From positions 1,364,001 through 1,428,000 of the forward strand of contig NZ_CP035914.1 in NCBI RefSeq assembly GCF_004209775.1: DNA of 64,000 bases, read 5' to 3'. The stretch comes from Synechococcus sp. WH 8101. Its GTDB lineage: Bacteria; Cyanobacteriota; Cyanobacteriia; PCC-6307; Cyanobiaceae. Below are positions 17,927 to 26,284 of this stretch, one piece after another. A program made the position numbers and the translations under genes. Numbering within the stretch: position 1 is the first letter of the stretch; every line of letters starts with the position of its first letter. Below the pieces are notes generated by a model, which worked only from the letters and a program-made list of their open reading frames with translations, made no database searches and had not been told where the DNA came from.

Positions 17927-19837
17927 ATGCTGGAACAAGGCCAGATTCAGATTCATACCGAGAACATCTTCCCGATCATCAAAAAGGCCGTGTATTCCGG
18001 CCATGAGGTGTTCCTCCGTGAATTGGTCAGCAACAGTTCTGACGCGATCAGCAAGCGCCGCATGGCCTCCATGGCTGGCGACTGCTCCGAAGGTTCGGAT
18101 GGCCTGATTCAGATTCGAATCGACCGCGAGAAAAAAACGATCACCGTGTCTGACAACGGCATTGGCATGACAGCCGATGAAGTGAAGCGGTATATCAACC
18201 AGGTGGCGTTTTCAAGCGCCGAGGATTTCCTGGAAAAATACAAACAGGAAAGCGATGCGATCATCGGCCACTTCGGCCTGGGCTTTTATTCCAGCTTCAT
18301 GGTGGCCAGGCAGGTTGAATTGGTCACCCTCTCAGCTCGGCCAGAGCAGCAGGCCGTGCGCTGGAGTTGTGATGGATCCCCCTCCTTCACGCTGGATCAG
18401 GCGGAACGCTCGGAGCCGGGCACCGATGTGATTCTGCATCTGCTGGAGGAGGAGCTGGAGTATCTGGAGCCGGCCCGCCTCCGCACGCTGATCACCCAGT
18501 ACTGCGACTTCATGCCGGTACCGGTGCAGCTGGAGGGAGAAACGATCAACAAGCAAACGGCGCCGTGGCGTCAGAGCAGTCGGGAGCTGAGTGATCAAGA
18601 CTACATCGATCTCTACCACTATCTCTATCCCTTCCAGGGTGATCCCCTGCTCTGGGTGCACCTCAACACCGACTATCCCTATGCCCTCCAGGGAATTCTG
18701 TATTTCCCGAAATCGACTGGACGAGCCGACTGGGAAAAGGGGGAGATTCGGTTGTATTGCAACCAGGTGTTCGTGAGCGACTCGATCAAAGAAATCGTGC
18801 CCCGCTACCTCCTGCCCCTGCGTGGCGTCATTGATTCTCCTGATATTCCGCTGAATGTGAGTCGGAGTGCCCTGCAGACCGACCGACGGGTGCGTTCCAT
18901 CGGCAATTTCGTGGCCAAGAAGGTGGCGGATCGGCTCAAGTCGTTGAAACAGGACGATGCGTCGGCCTATGCGGATGCCTGGGAAGCGCTGGCGCCCTTC
19001 GTGAAGATCGGCGCCATGGAGGATGAAAAGTTCGCCGATCAGGTCGAGCCCCTGGTGCTGTTCGGCACCACTGCCGAAAGCGACGATGGGGAGTCCGAAA
19101 CCGGGGCGGCCATCCTGCGCAGCGGAGACAAGGCTTACACCACCCTGGAGGGTTACACCTCGCGCCTACCCCAGAGTTCCGACAAGCAGCGCGTGCTCTA
19201 TTGCAGCGATGAGATCGCCCAGGCTGGCGCCCTCAGCCTCTGGAAGGGCCAGGGCGCGGAAGTGCTCTTTGCCGACACGGTGATCGACAGCCAATTCCTT
19301 CCCTGGTTGGAGTCACGCCATGACGAGCTCCGCTTCCAGCGCGTCGATGCGGAACTGGATGACAGCCTGAAAGACGACGCACCAGACCTGGCCGATCAAG
19401 GCGGTGAGACCCAGGCGGAAAGTCTGCGCAACCTGATGAAGGAGGCGCTCGCCAACGACAAGGTGACGATTCAGGTGCAGGCGCTCAAGGGAGGAGCCGA
19501 CGCTCCGGCGGCCCTCATCCTTCTGCCCGAACAGATGCGCCGGATCAACGACATCGGTGCGCTGATGGAACAGCGACTGCCAGGCCTTCCGGAGCATCAC
19601 GTGTTGGTGGTGAATCGCAGCCATCCGATGGTGGAAGGCCTGCTCAAACTCGAATCCGGCGGCGTGCTGGTGGGCGCTGGCAGCAGCTCCCCCAGCAAAG
19701 CCCTCGCCCGCGATCTCGCCGTCTATCTCTATGACATGGCGCGCCTGGCGGTCGGTGGCCTCGAACCGAAGGAACTGAGCGGGTTCCAGACCCGCAGCAG
19801 TCGCCTGATGGCCTCACTGATGGAACGGGGACTGTGA
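17927..19837 (+). CDS. htpG: Hsp90 chaperone HtpG
   Basis: This 636-residue Hsp90 shows the N-terminal GHKL ATPase: FLRELVSNSSDAISKRR, VSDNGIGMTADEVKRYINQ and IIGHFGLGFYSSFMVA. The middle domain includes GVIDSPDIPLNVSRSALQ. The C-terminal dimerisation domain ends without the MEEVD of eukaryotic forms. In cyanobacteria HtpG is a heat- and oxidative-stress chaperone. It begins 82 bp after the ferredoxin and is followed by rpmB. Confidence 0.97.
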   Translation: MLEQGQIQIHTENIFPIIKKAVYSGHEVFLRELVSNSSDAISKRRMASMAGDCSEGSDGLIQIRIDREKKTITVSDNGIGMTADEVKRYINQVAFSSAEDFLEKYKQESDAIIGHFGLGFYSSFMVARQVELVTLSARPEQQAVRWSCDGSPSFTLDQAERSEPGTDVILHLLEEELEYLEPARLRTLITQYCDFMPVPVQLEGETINKQTAPWRQSSRELSDQDYIDLYHYLYPFQGDPLLWVHLNTDYPYALQGILYFPKSTGRADWEKGEIRLYCNQVFVSDSIKEIVPRYLLPLRGVIDSPDIPLNVSRSALQTDRRVRSIGNFVAKKVADRLKSLKQDDASAYADAWEALAPFVKIGAMEDEKFADQVEPLVLFGTTAESDDGESETGAAILRSGDKAYTTLEGYTSRLPQSSDKQRVLYCSDEIAQAGALSLWKGQGAEVLFADTVIDSQFLPWLESRHDELRFQRVDAELDDSLKDDAPDLADQGGETQAESLRNLMKEALANDKVTIQVQALKGGADAPAALILLPEQMRRINDIGALMEQRLPGLPEHHVLVVNRSHPMVEGLLKLESGGVLVGAGSSSPSKALARDLAVYLYDMARLAVGGLEPKELSGFQTRSSRLMASLMERGL

Positions 19838-19861
19838 GCTTGCTTTGCTAAAGTTGTCGTT

Positions 19862-19877
19862 TGATCCTTTTGGATCA
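19862..19877 (+). promoter_or_regulatory. perfect small hairpin in the rpmB leader
   Basis: TGATCC-TTTT-GGATCA forms a 6-bp perfect stem 22 bp before the rpmB start. It could be a weak end signal for htpG or a leader element controlling L28; neither is proven. Confidence 0.3.
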
Positions 19878-19899
19878 GCGATCAGTCACGGAGTCGATC

Positions 19900-20136
19900 A
19901 TGTCCCGGGTATGTCAGCTCACCGGCACGCGCGCCAATAACGGCATGGCTGTGAGCCACTCCCATATCCGCACCAAAAAGCTGCAGCAGGCCAACCTGCA
20001 GCAGCGTCGTCTCTGGTGGGCCGAGGGCAAGCGCTGGGTCAACCTGCGCATCACCACCCGCGCTCTGAAAACGATCCAGAAAAAAGGTCTCGGCGCCTAC
20101 GCCCGCTCCCTCGGTATCGATCTCAGCAAGATCTGA
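19900..20136 (+). CDS. rpmB: 50S ribosomal protein L28
   Basis: This 78-residue basic protein starts [20 protein letters not shown] and continues with [19 protein letters not shown], the typical L28 sequence with the zinc-less cyanobacterial N-terminus. It binds the large-subunit rRNA. The ATG at 19900 gives the family length. Confidence 0.98.
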   Translation: MSRVCQLTGTRANNGMAVSHSHIRTKKLQQANLQQRRLWWAEGKRWVNLRITTRALKTIQKKGLGAYARSLGIDLSKI

Positions 20137-20176
20137 GTTCTGCCTAAGGTCCTGAGAACGTCAGGATCCTGTCACC

Positions 20177-20731
20177 ATGCAGCGTCGCACGCTCCTCCAA
20201 CTGTTTCTGGTCGGAGGGGCTTTTGTATGGCGCACGCCCCAGCAGGCCCTGGCCCTCGGCGGCACACTCCCGAGCTTGAACCAAGCGGCCCCAGGATTTG
20301 ATTGCCCGGGCACCTCACGCCGTGATCCCAGCCGCACCCAGTGGTCGCTGCAGGATTTTCGTGGTCAGTGGCTCGTTCTTTATTTCTATCCACGCGATTT
20401 CACCTCCGGCTGCACCCTTGAAGCCCATGGTTTTCAAGCCGCCCTCGCCGACTTCGAAGCTGCCGGAGCATCAATCGCCGCAGTGAGCGCCGATCCTGTC
20501 GATGAGCATGCCTCGTTCTGCAGCAGCGAAGGCCTCGATTTCGTGTTGCTCTCCGATCCCAAGGGCCAGGTGAGCCAGCGCTATGGCTCCTGGATGGCAC
20601 CCTTCTCGATGCGCCACACCTTCCTGATCGATCCGAATGGTGTGTTGCGCCAAATCTGGACCGGAGTGCGCCCAGCCGGACACGCCCGGGAGGTGCTCGC
20701 TTCACTGCAGACGCTTCAGGCCACAGGCTGA
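20177..20731 (+). CDS. exported PrxQ/BCP-like peroxiredoxin lacking the usual resolving cysteine
   Basis: This 184-residue protein has an N-terminal MQRRTLLQLFLVGGAFVW and ALA-LGG cleavage-like region, suggesting export (it starts with an arginine pair but is not a clear Tat motif). The AhpC/TSA fold follows. The peroxidatic cysteine is C79 in YPRDFTSGCTLEAHGFQ. In most PrxQ proteins the resolving cysteine is five residues later; here that position is His (H84), so another cysteine (C43 or the one in HASFCSSEG) or an outside thiol must resolve it. It probably removes peroxides in the lumen or periplasm. Confidence 0.9.
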   Translation: MQRRTLLQLFLVGGAFVWRTPQQALALGGTLPSLNQAAPGFDCPGTSRRDPSRTQWSLQDFRGQWLVLYFYPRDFTSGCTLEAHGFQAALADFEAAGASIAAVSADPVDEHASFCSSEGLDFVLLSDPKGQVSQRYGSWMAPFSMRHTFLIDPNGVLRQIWTGVRPAGHAREVLASLQTLQATG

Positions 20732-20744
20732 CCCCGCCTCAGGT

Positions 20745-20773
20745 TTGACAAAGAGCCCGCTTTAAGGAATGGT
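20745..20773 (+). promoter_or_regulatory. candidate promoter of ggpS
   Basis: A perfect TTGACA (20745-20750) is followed after 17 bp by a poor -10 match, AATGGT (3 of 6). A start of transcription near 20780 would give a leader of about 50 bp to the ATG at 20830 and almost none to the ATG at 20782. Confidence 0.3.
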
Positions 20774-20829
20774 GGAAGGGGATGTTAAGCGTTGGATTGA
20801 AGCAATCCAACCGAGGAGAAATCGCTTCC

Positions 20830-22329
20830 ATGTTGAAAGAAGAAGGCAAAAGTTCATTCATTCTTCTCTACCACCGCACCCCTTTTGACGAAGGTAGAGA
20901 TGAGCAGGGAAAGCGAATCTGGATCGATCAGAAGAGTCCCAACGGCATCATTCCAACCCTGCGGAACCTGTTTAGCAGCCGCCTTGATGGCACCTGGATT
21001 GCCTGGCGTCAGGTGGAATCGATCGATGGGGTTGAGGATGAGCGCATCGCCATGGACGCGCCGGCAGACTTCACGTTGCGACGCATTCCGCTTGAACAGG
21101 AGCAGATCTCAAGTTTTTATCACGTCACGTCGAAGGAATCGTTCTGGCCGATTCTTCACACCTTTCCCACTTATTTCGACGTCAACAACACCGACTGGAC
21201 GATCTTTCAGGACGTCAATCAACGGTTTGCCCAAGCCGCCTGCCACGAGTCGGCTCAAGGGGCCACCGTGTGGGTGCACGACTACAACCTTTGGTTAGCA
21301 CCCGGCTACATCCGCCAGCAACGACCAGATCTGAAAATCGCCTTTTTCCATCACACCCCCTTCCCCGGGAATGATGTGTTCGCGATTCTGCCCTGGCGGG
21401 AGCAGATCCTCGAAAGTCTGCTCAGTTGCGATCTCGTTGGTTTTCATATCCCGCGCTACACCGAAAACTTCGCCCGAGCCGCCAACTGCCTTCTCGGTGC
21501 CCGCAAGGGACCGAAGCAGCCAGTCAACGCCCGATTCCTCTCCACCGGCTCCGCCCTCACGGAACCGTCGGAAACACCCTGGCTCGACTACAAAGGTCGG
21601 CGGATTCGGCTGCTCTCGTCGCCGGTGGGCACCTCACCGGATGTGATTCAGGCCCTGGTGAATCGCGACGACATTCAGGACTATGCCGCTCGCATTGAAG
21701 AGGACACCCGCAAGGGTCGTCAGCTGATCCTCTCGGCCAGCCGGGTGGACTACACCAAAGGCAACGAGGAGTTGCTGCTGGCCTTCGAGCGACTGCTGGA
21801 ACGTCGCCCGGAATTGCACGGCCAGGTGGTGCTCATGCTCGCCTGTGTGTCAGCCGCCAGTGGGATGAAGATCTACGAGGACACGCAGCGCTCCATCGAA
21901 GAAATGGCAGGGCGGATCAACGGGCGCTTCAGCCTCATGGACTGGGTGCCGATCCGCTTCTCGACCCGCCGGATTCCCTACGAAGAAATGGTGGCCTGGT
22001 TCAGCAAAGCCGATGTCTGCTGGATCACCCCCCTGCGCGACGGTCTCAACCTGGTGGCCAAGGAATACGCCGCTGCCCGCCGCGATCACGGCGGCGTGCT
22101 GGTGCTCTCCGAGTTCACCGGTGCCTCGGTGGTGCTGGATGGTGCCGTGCTCACCAATCCCTATTCCCATCGCCGCATGGATGAGGCGATCGATCAGGCC
22201 CTGGCGATGCCCCCCGAGGAACAGCAACAGCGCATGCGCAAGATGTCGGCCGCCGTGGAGGCCTTCACCGTGAGTGACTGGGCTGAGGAGCAGATGGGAG
22301 CCCTGCGCGAGGACTCCGGCGCGGCATGA
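20830..22329 (+). CDS. ggpS: glucosylglycerol-phosphate synthase
   Basis: GgpS joins ADP-glucose and glycerol-3-phosphate to glucosylglycerol-phosphate, the main compatible solute of moderately salt-tolerant cyanobacteria. It is a GT20 (trehalose-6-P synthase-like) enzyme: SFILLYHRTPFDE, VWVHDYNLWLAPGYI, FFHHTPFPGNDVFAILPWRE, SASRVDYTKGNEELL and ITPLRDGLNLVAKEY are visible. The sequence resembles Synechocystis GgpS strongly. I choose ATG 20830 because it has GAGGAG 11 bp upstream and gives 499 residues, the length I recall for the characterised enzyme; an ATG at 20782 adds 16 residues. The stop overlaps ggtB (ATGA). The phosphatase GgpP is not in the window. Confidence 0.93.
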   Translation: MLKEEGKSSFILLYHRTPFDEGRDEQGKRIWIDQKSPNGIIPTLRNLFSSRLDGTWIAWRQVESIDGVEDERIAMDAPADFTLRRIPLEQEQISSFYHVTSKESFWPILHTFPTYFDVNNTDWTIFQDVNQRFAQAACHESAQGATVWVHDYNLWLAPGYIRQQRPDLKIAFFHHTPFPGNDVFAILPWREQILESLLSCDLVGFHIPRYTENFARAANCLLGARKGPKQPVNARFLSTGSALTEPSETPWLDYKGRRIRLLSSPVGTSPDVIQALVNRDDIQDYAARIEEDTRKGRQLILSASRVDYTKGNEELLLAFERLLERRPELHGQVVLMLACVSAASGMKIYEDTQRSIEEMAGRINGRFSLMDWVPIRFSTRRIPYEEMVAWFSKADVCWITPLRDGLNLVAKEYAAARRDHGGVLVLSEFTGASVVLDGAVLTNPYSHRRMDEAIDQALAMPPEEQQQRMRKMSAAVEAFTVSDWAEEQMGALREDSGAA

Positions 22330-23606
22330 CAGCCGCCCTGCGCCGTCTTCGGCCCTGGATGGTGGCGGCCCTGACCATGGCACTGCTGGTCGCAGGGAGC
22401 GTCGCCTGGCTACAGGCTCGCCCTATCGAACCGGTCAACATTCTGATGCCGGCGCCGTTTGCCGATGCGACCCAACCCCTGGTGCAGCGGTTCAACCAGG
22501 AGCATCGCGGTCGCATCCGGCTCACGGTGACGCGAGGTCCGTTGGAGACGGAGGCAATCTCCGATCTAGCCATCAGCAGTCTGCTGCTGGGCGACACCCC
22601 CTTTGATGCCCTGTTGATGGACGTCACCTGGATGCCCAAATATGTGGCCGCGGATTGGCTGCAACCCCTCGATCCCTGGTTTGGCCCCGAGGCTATGGAA
22701 GCCCTGGCCGAGGGCGTCCGTGCTGGCAACAGCGTCAACGATGTGCTCTACCGCTGGCCCCTCGTCGCCAGCATGGGGCTGCTCTACTGGCGCACGGATC
22801 TGATCGAGCAGCCGCCCCGCACCCCGCAGGAACTGGTGACGATCAGCCGGCAGCTCCAGGCCGATGGCCGGGTGCCCTGGGGCTACGTGTGGGAAGGGCG
22901 CCAATACGAAGGGCTCAGCTGCGTGTTTCTCGAGCTGGTTCATGGCTTCGGGGGGTTCTGGTTCCACCCCGACCAGGTGGCTGTGGGCCTCAACCAACCC
23001 CAGGCGATCGCCGCAGCCGCCTGGCTGCGTCAACTGATCAGCGAGGGGATCAGCCCCGAGGCGGTGACCAACTACGCCGAACCAGAGGCCTTGCAGAGCT
23101 TCAAGGCCGGGGATGCCGCCTTCATGCGCAACTGGCCCTATGCCTGGGCCGAACTCCAGCAGCCGGACAGCGCCGTGCGCGGTCGGGTGGGGATCACCAC
23201 GATGGTGGCCAACAGCGGCGATCCCTCCACCGCCACCCTGGGCAGTTGGGGCCTTTCCATGTTGCGCGGCAGTGCCCACCCTGAAGCCACGGCCACGGCG
23301 ATCCGCTATCTCAGCTCCACCGAATCGCAGAAGGCGCTGTTTCTCTCCCACGGCTACACCCCCACCGCAGCAAGCTTGTATCGCGATCCCGAGTTGATCG
23401 CTATGAATCCGATCCTCCCCCAACTGGAGGAGGCGCTGAAGCACGCCCTGCCCAGGCCGGAAACCCCCCTCTACGCCCAGATCAGCGACGTGCTGCAGCG
23501 TGACCTGAGCGCCAGCCTCACCGCCCAGCAGTCCGCCGCGCAGGGGATGGAGCGGGCCAACGCCAGCACCGAGGCGATCCTGCGGTCCGCCGGAGAAACG
23601 CTGTGA
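22326..23606 (+). CDS. ggtB: glucosylglycerol ABC transporter substrate-binding protein
   Basis: This family-1 solute-binding protein of 426 residues has an N-terminal membrane/signal segment (about 10-30, WMVAALTMALLVAGSVAW). It shows the usual two-lobe features: PFADATQPLVQRFNQ, DALLMDVTWMPKYV, DAAFMRNWPYAWAEL and LGSWGLSML. No lipobox cysteine is visible, so it may stay anchored by its uncleaved segment. Position directly after ggpS and before two permeases and an ATPase identifies it as GgtB; it recovers leaked glucosylglycerol and may also take sucrose or trehalose. Both ends overlap neighbours (ATGA, GTGA). Confidence 0.9.
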   Translation: MTAALRRLRPWMVAALTMALLVAGSVAWLQARPIEPVNILMPAPFADATQPLVQRFNQEHRGRIRLTVTRGPLETEAISDLAISSLLLGDTPFDALLMDVTWMPKYVAADWLQPLDPWFGPEAMEALAEGVRAGNSVNDVLYRWPLVASMGLLYWRTDLIEQPPRTPQELVTISRQLQADGRVPWGYVWEGRQYEGLSCVFLELVHGFGGFWFHPDQVAVGLNQPQAIAAAAWLRQLISEGISPEAVTNYAEPEALQSFKAGDAAFMRNWPYAWAELQQPDSAVRGRVGITTMVANSGDPSTATLGSWGLSMLRGSAHPEATATAIRYLSSTESQKALFLSHGYTPTAASLYRDPELIAMNPILPQLEEALKHALPRPETPLYAQISDVLQRDLSASLTAQQSAAQGMERANASTEAILRSAGETL

Positions 23607-24469
23607 TCCTGCTGCTTGTTCCCGCCGGCCTGCTCCTGCTCGTGGTGTTTGCGGCGCCGCTGCTGCATTACGCCTGGCTCAGCAACCACGCCGACTCGGT
23701 GGTTACCGGCCTGGAGCCGGTGCGCAATCACGGTGCCAACTGGATCCGACTGCTCCAGGATCAACGCTTCTGGCAAGACGCCGCCCAGACCCTGCGCTTC
23801 GCCGTGGTGTCGGTGGGGGTGGAACTGCTGCTGGCCCTGGCAATCGCCCTCTTGCTCGATCAACGCTGGCGTGGCCGCGGTGCCGTGCGTGCCATCGCCC
23901 TGATTCCGTGGGCGCTGCCCACCACCGTGATGGCCCTGGGCTGGCGCTGGATCTTCAACACCCCCTACGGCCCCCTCGATCAACTGGCACACGCACTCGG
24001 CTGGCCATCGCTGAACTTGTTGGCCAATCCTTCAATCACCTGGATCGCCACGGTGGTGGGTGATGTGTGGAAAACCACGCCGTTTGCGGCCCTGATCCTG
24101 CTAGCCGGCTTGCAGACCATTCCCGGCGATCTCTATGAGGCGCTGCGCCTGGAAGGGGGCAGCAGCTGGGTCTGCTTCCGACGCATCACCCTGCCCCTGC
24201 TGCGCCCTTACCTGGCTCTGGCCCTGTTGTTCCGGCTGGCCCAGGCCTTCGGCGTGTTTGATCTGATCCAGGTGATGACCGGTGGCGGACCGGCCAGCAG
24301 CACCGAAAGCCTGGCGCTGTATGCCTACCTCAACGCGATGCGGTTCCTCGATTTCGGCTACAGCGCCACCGTGGTGAGTGGCAGCTTCCTGCTCTTACTC
24401 GGTCTCTGCCTCGGCGGTTGGTGGCTGGCCCTCGGCCTCTCCAGGCCCCAGGGGCAGCAGGAGGTGTAA
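23603..24469 (+). CDS. ggtC: glucosylglycerol ABC transporter permease
   Basis: This MalF/UgpA-type permease of 288 residues has six membrane segments and the EAA loop DLYEALRLEGGSSWVCFRRITLPLL. FDLIQVMTGGGPASSTESLALY is the typical C-terminal periplasmic signature. The start is GTG at 23603, overlapping the ggtB stop (GTGA), which implies translational coupling. Confidence 0.92.
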   Translation: MILLLVPAGLLLLVVFAAPLLHYAWLSNHADSVVTGLEPVRNHGANWIRLLQDQRFWQDAAQTLRFAVVSVGVELLLALAIALLLDQRWRGRGAVRAIALIPWALPTTVMALGWRWIFNTPYGPLDQLAHALGWPSLNLLANPSITWIATVVGDVWKTTPFAALILLAGLQTIPGDLYEALRLEGGSSWVCFRRITLPLLRPYLALALLFRLAQAFGVFDLIQVMTGGGPASSTESLALYAYLNAMRFLDFGYSATVVSGSFLLLLGLCLGGWWLALGLSRPQGQQEV

Positions 24470-24473
24470 GCGG

Positions 24474-25292
24474 ATGTCACACCAACGTCGCTTCTGGATT
24501 GTGCTGTTGCTGGCCTGGTCGCTCGGCCCCCTGCTCTGGCAGCTTTACACCTCCTTTTGCAGCGATCAGGCCCTGGTGACACCCTTTGCCGCCACGCCGG
24601 AGCACTGGACCCTGGCCCATTACCGGGCCGTGCTCAACAGTGAGCCACCGTTTTGGCGCTATCTGCTGAACAGCCTGATCGTGGGCACCAGCAGCACGCT
24701 GCTCACCCTGGTGATCGCCCTCCCCGCCGCCTATGCCCTCACCCGGCTCAAGCCCTGGATTGCACGCCCGGCGCGGCTGCTGCTGCTGGCGGCCGCGCTG
24801 TTTCCCTACGTGTTGCTGTTTTTGGCCCTGTTGGAGGTGGCGCGGAGCTTACATCTGGGCAATCACCTGCTCGCCCTGAGCATTCCCTATGCCGCCCTCT
24901 CCCAGCCCCTGGCGATCCTGCTGCTCACCGCAGCCTTCCGGGATCTGCCCCTCGACCTGGAGGATGCCGCCCGTCTTGAGGGGATGGGGCTGTGGCAACG
25001 CCTGCGGTGGGTGCTGATCCCTCTGATCGCACCCGCCACCACCAGTACGGCGATTCTGGTGTTTCTCTTCTACTGGAACGAATACCCGATCGCCCTCACC
25101 TGGATCAGCGACGCCTCCCTGCTCACCCTGCCGGTGGCGATGGCCCGGATCGCCGGATCCTCGATTTACTCCGTTCCTTACGGTGCCTACGCAGCTGCCA
25201 CCGTGCTGGGGTCGATTCCGCTGGTGCTCCTGGTGCTGCTGTTCCAGAAATCGATCGTTTCAGGTCTGACCAGCGGAGCCGTGAAGGGATGA
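24474..25292 (+). CDS. ggtD: glucosylglycerol ABC transporter permease
   Basis: This MalG-type permease of 272 residues starts at ATG 24474, 4 bp after ggtC. It opens with a membrane span (FWIVLLLAWSLGPLLWQL), and its EAA loop is DLEDAARLEGMGLWQRLRWVLIPLI. The C-terminal SIYSVPYGAYAAATVLGSIPLVLL is typical. It pairs with GgtC. Its stop overlaps ggtA by ATGA. Confidence 0.92.
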   Translation: MSHQRRFWIVLLLAWSLGPLLWQLYTSFCSDQALVTPFAATPEHWTLAHYRAVLNSEPPFWRYLLNSLIVGTSSTLLTLVIALPAAYALTRLKPWIARPARLLLLAAALFPYVLLFLALLEVARSLHLGNHLLALSIPYAALSQPLAILLLTAAFRDLPLDLEDAARLEGMGLWQRLRWVLIPLIAPATTSTAILVFLFYWNEYPIALTWISDASLLTLPVAMARIAGSSIYSVPYGAYAAATVLGSIPLVLLVLLFQKSIVSGLTSGAVKG

Positions 25293-26260
25293 GTCTGCGC
25301 CTCTCAAACATCGGTCGCCGCGCCGGCCAGCAGTGGATTCTTCGCCATCTGGAGCTGACGGTGAGCGATGGCCAATGCCTCGCCCTTGTCGGCGCGAGCG
25401 GCTGCGGCAAAAGCACCACCCTGCGGCTGATTGCCGGGCTTGATCCAGCTGATGAGGGCACCATTGAACTCGGTGGACGCGACATCACCCACATGCCTGC
25501 TGTGCAACGCCGCATCGGCATGGTGTTTCAGAGCTATGCCCTGTTCCCCCACCTCAGCGTCGCCGACAACCTCGATCTGGGCCTGAAGATTCGCGGGATC
25601 GCCATCCAGGAACGACGCCGTCGGGTGAGCGACGTGCTGGAACGCATGCGGCTGAAGGAACGGGCCGCCCACAAACCGGCCCAGCTCTCCGGTGGTCAAC
25701 GCCAGCGCGTCGCCCTGGCCCGGGCCCTGCTCCGCGATCCACTCATCTATCTGATGGATGAGCCAATGAGCAATCTCGATGCCCAGCTGCGGGAAGACCT
25801 CCGGCCGGAATTACGCCAACTGGTGTTGCGCGATCAGAAACCGGTCCTCTACGTGACCCACGATCAACACGAAGCGATGGCCATGGCGGATCGGATCGCC
25901 GTGCTGCATCAGGGCAGGCTGGAACAGATCGGCACGCCGAGCGAGCTGTATCGCGATCCGGTGTCGCTGTTTGTGGCCACCTTCATCGGTCGCCCCCAGA
26001 TCAACCTGCTGCACACCGAGTCCAGCATCGTGCGTGGCGTCCGCCCGGAGGCCCTGCAGCTGCAAGCCGACGGCCTGCCCTGCCGACTTACCCACCTGGA
26101 GTGGCTCGGTGCCTCCCAACTCTGGTATCTCGACAGCCCGCAGGGGGCCTTGCGCATGGTGCTGGCCGCCGACAGCCGCGTCCCCGAGACGATCCGAGTC
26201 GGCTGGCGGCCCCAGGACGAGCTGCGGTTTGACGCAGTCAGCGGCCAGCGCCATCGCTAG
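25289..26260 (+). CDS. ggtA: glucosylglycerol ABC transporter ATP-binding protein
   Basis: This MalK-type ATPase of 323 residues has Walker A ALVGASGCGKSTTLRLIAGL, Q-loop GMVFQSYALFPHLSVADNL, signature LSGGQRQRVALARALL and Walker B LIYLMDEPMSNLD. The switch His is in LYVTHDQHEAMAMADR. A short TOBE-like regulatory region follows residue 240 (RGVRPEALQL). It is the last gene of ggpS-ggtBCDA; the gene order differs from Synechocystis, where ggtA stands apart from ggtBCD. The start ATG 25289 overlaps the ggtD stop. Confidence 0.93.
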   Translation: MSLRLSNIGRRAGQQWILRHLELTVSDGQCLALVGASGCGKSTTLRLIAGLDPADEGTIELGGRDITHMPAVQRRIGMVFQSYALFPHLSVADNLDLGLKIRGIAIQERRRRVSDVLERMRLKERAAHKPAQLSGGQRQRVALARALLRDPLIYLMDEPMSNLDAQLREDLRPELRQLVLRDQKPVLYVTHDQHEAMAMADRIAVLHQGRLEQIGTPSELYRDPVSLFVATFIGRPQINLLHTESSIVRGVRPEALQLQADGLPCRLTHLEWLGASQLWYLDSPQGALRMVLAADSRVPETIRVGWRPQDELRFDAVSGQRHR

Positions 26261-26284
26261 GTTGACGGCGGCAGTGCTGCGGTC

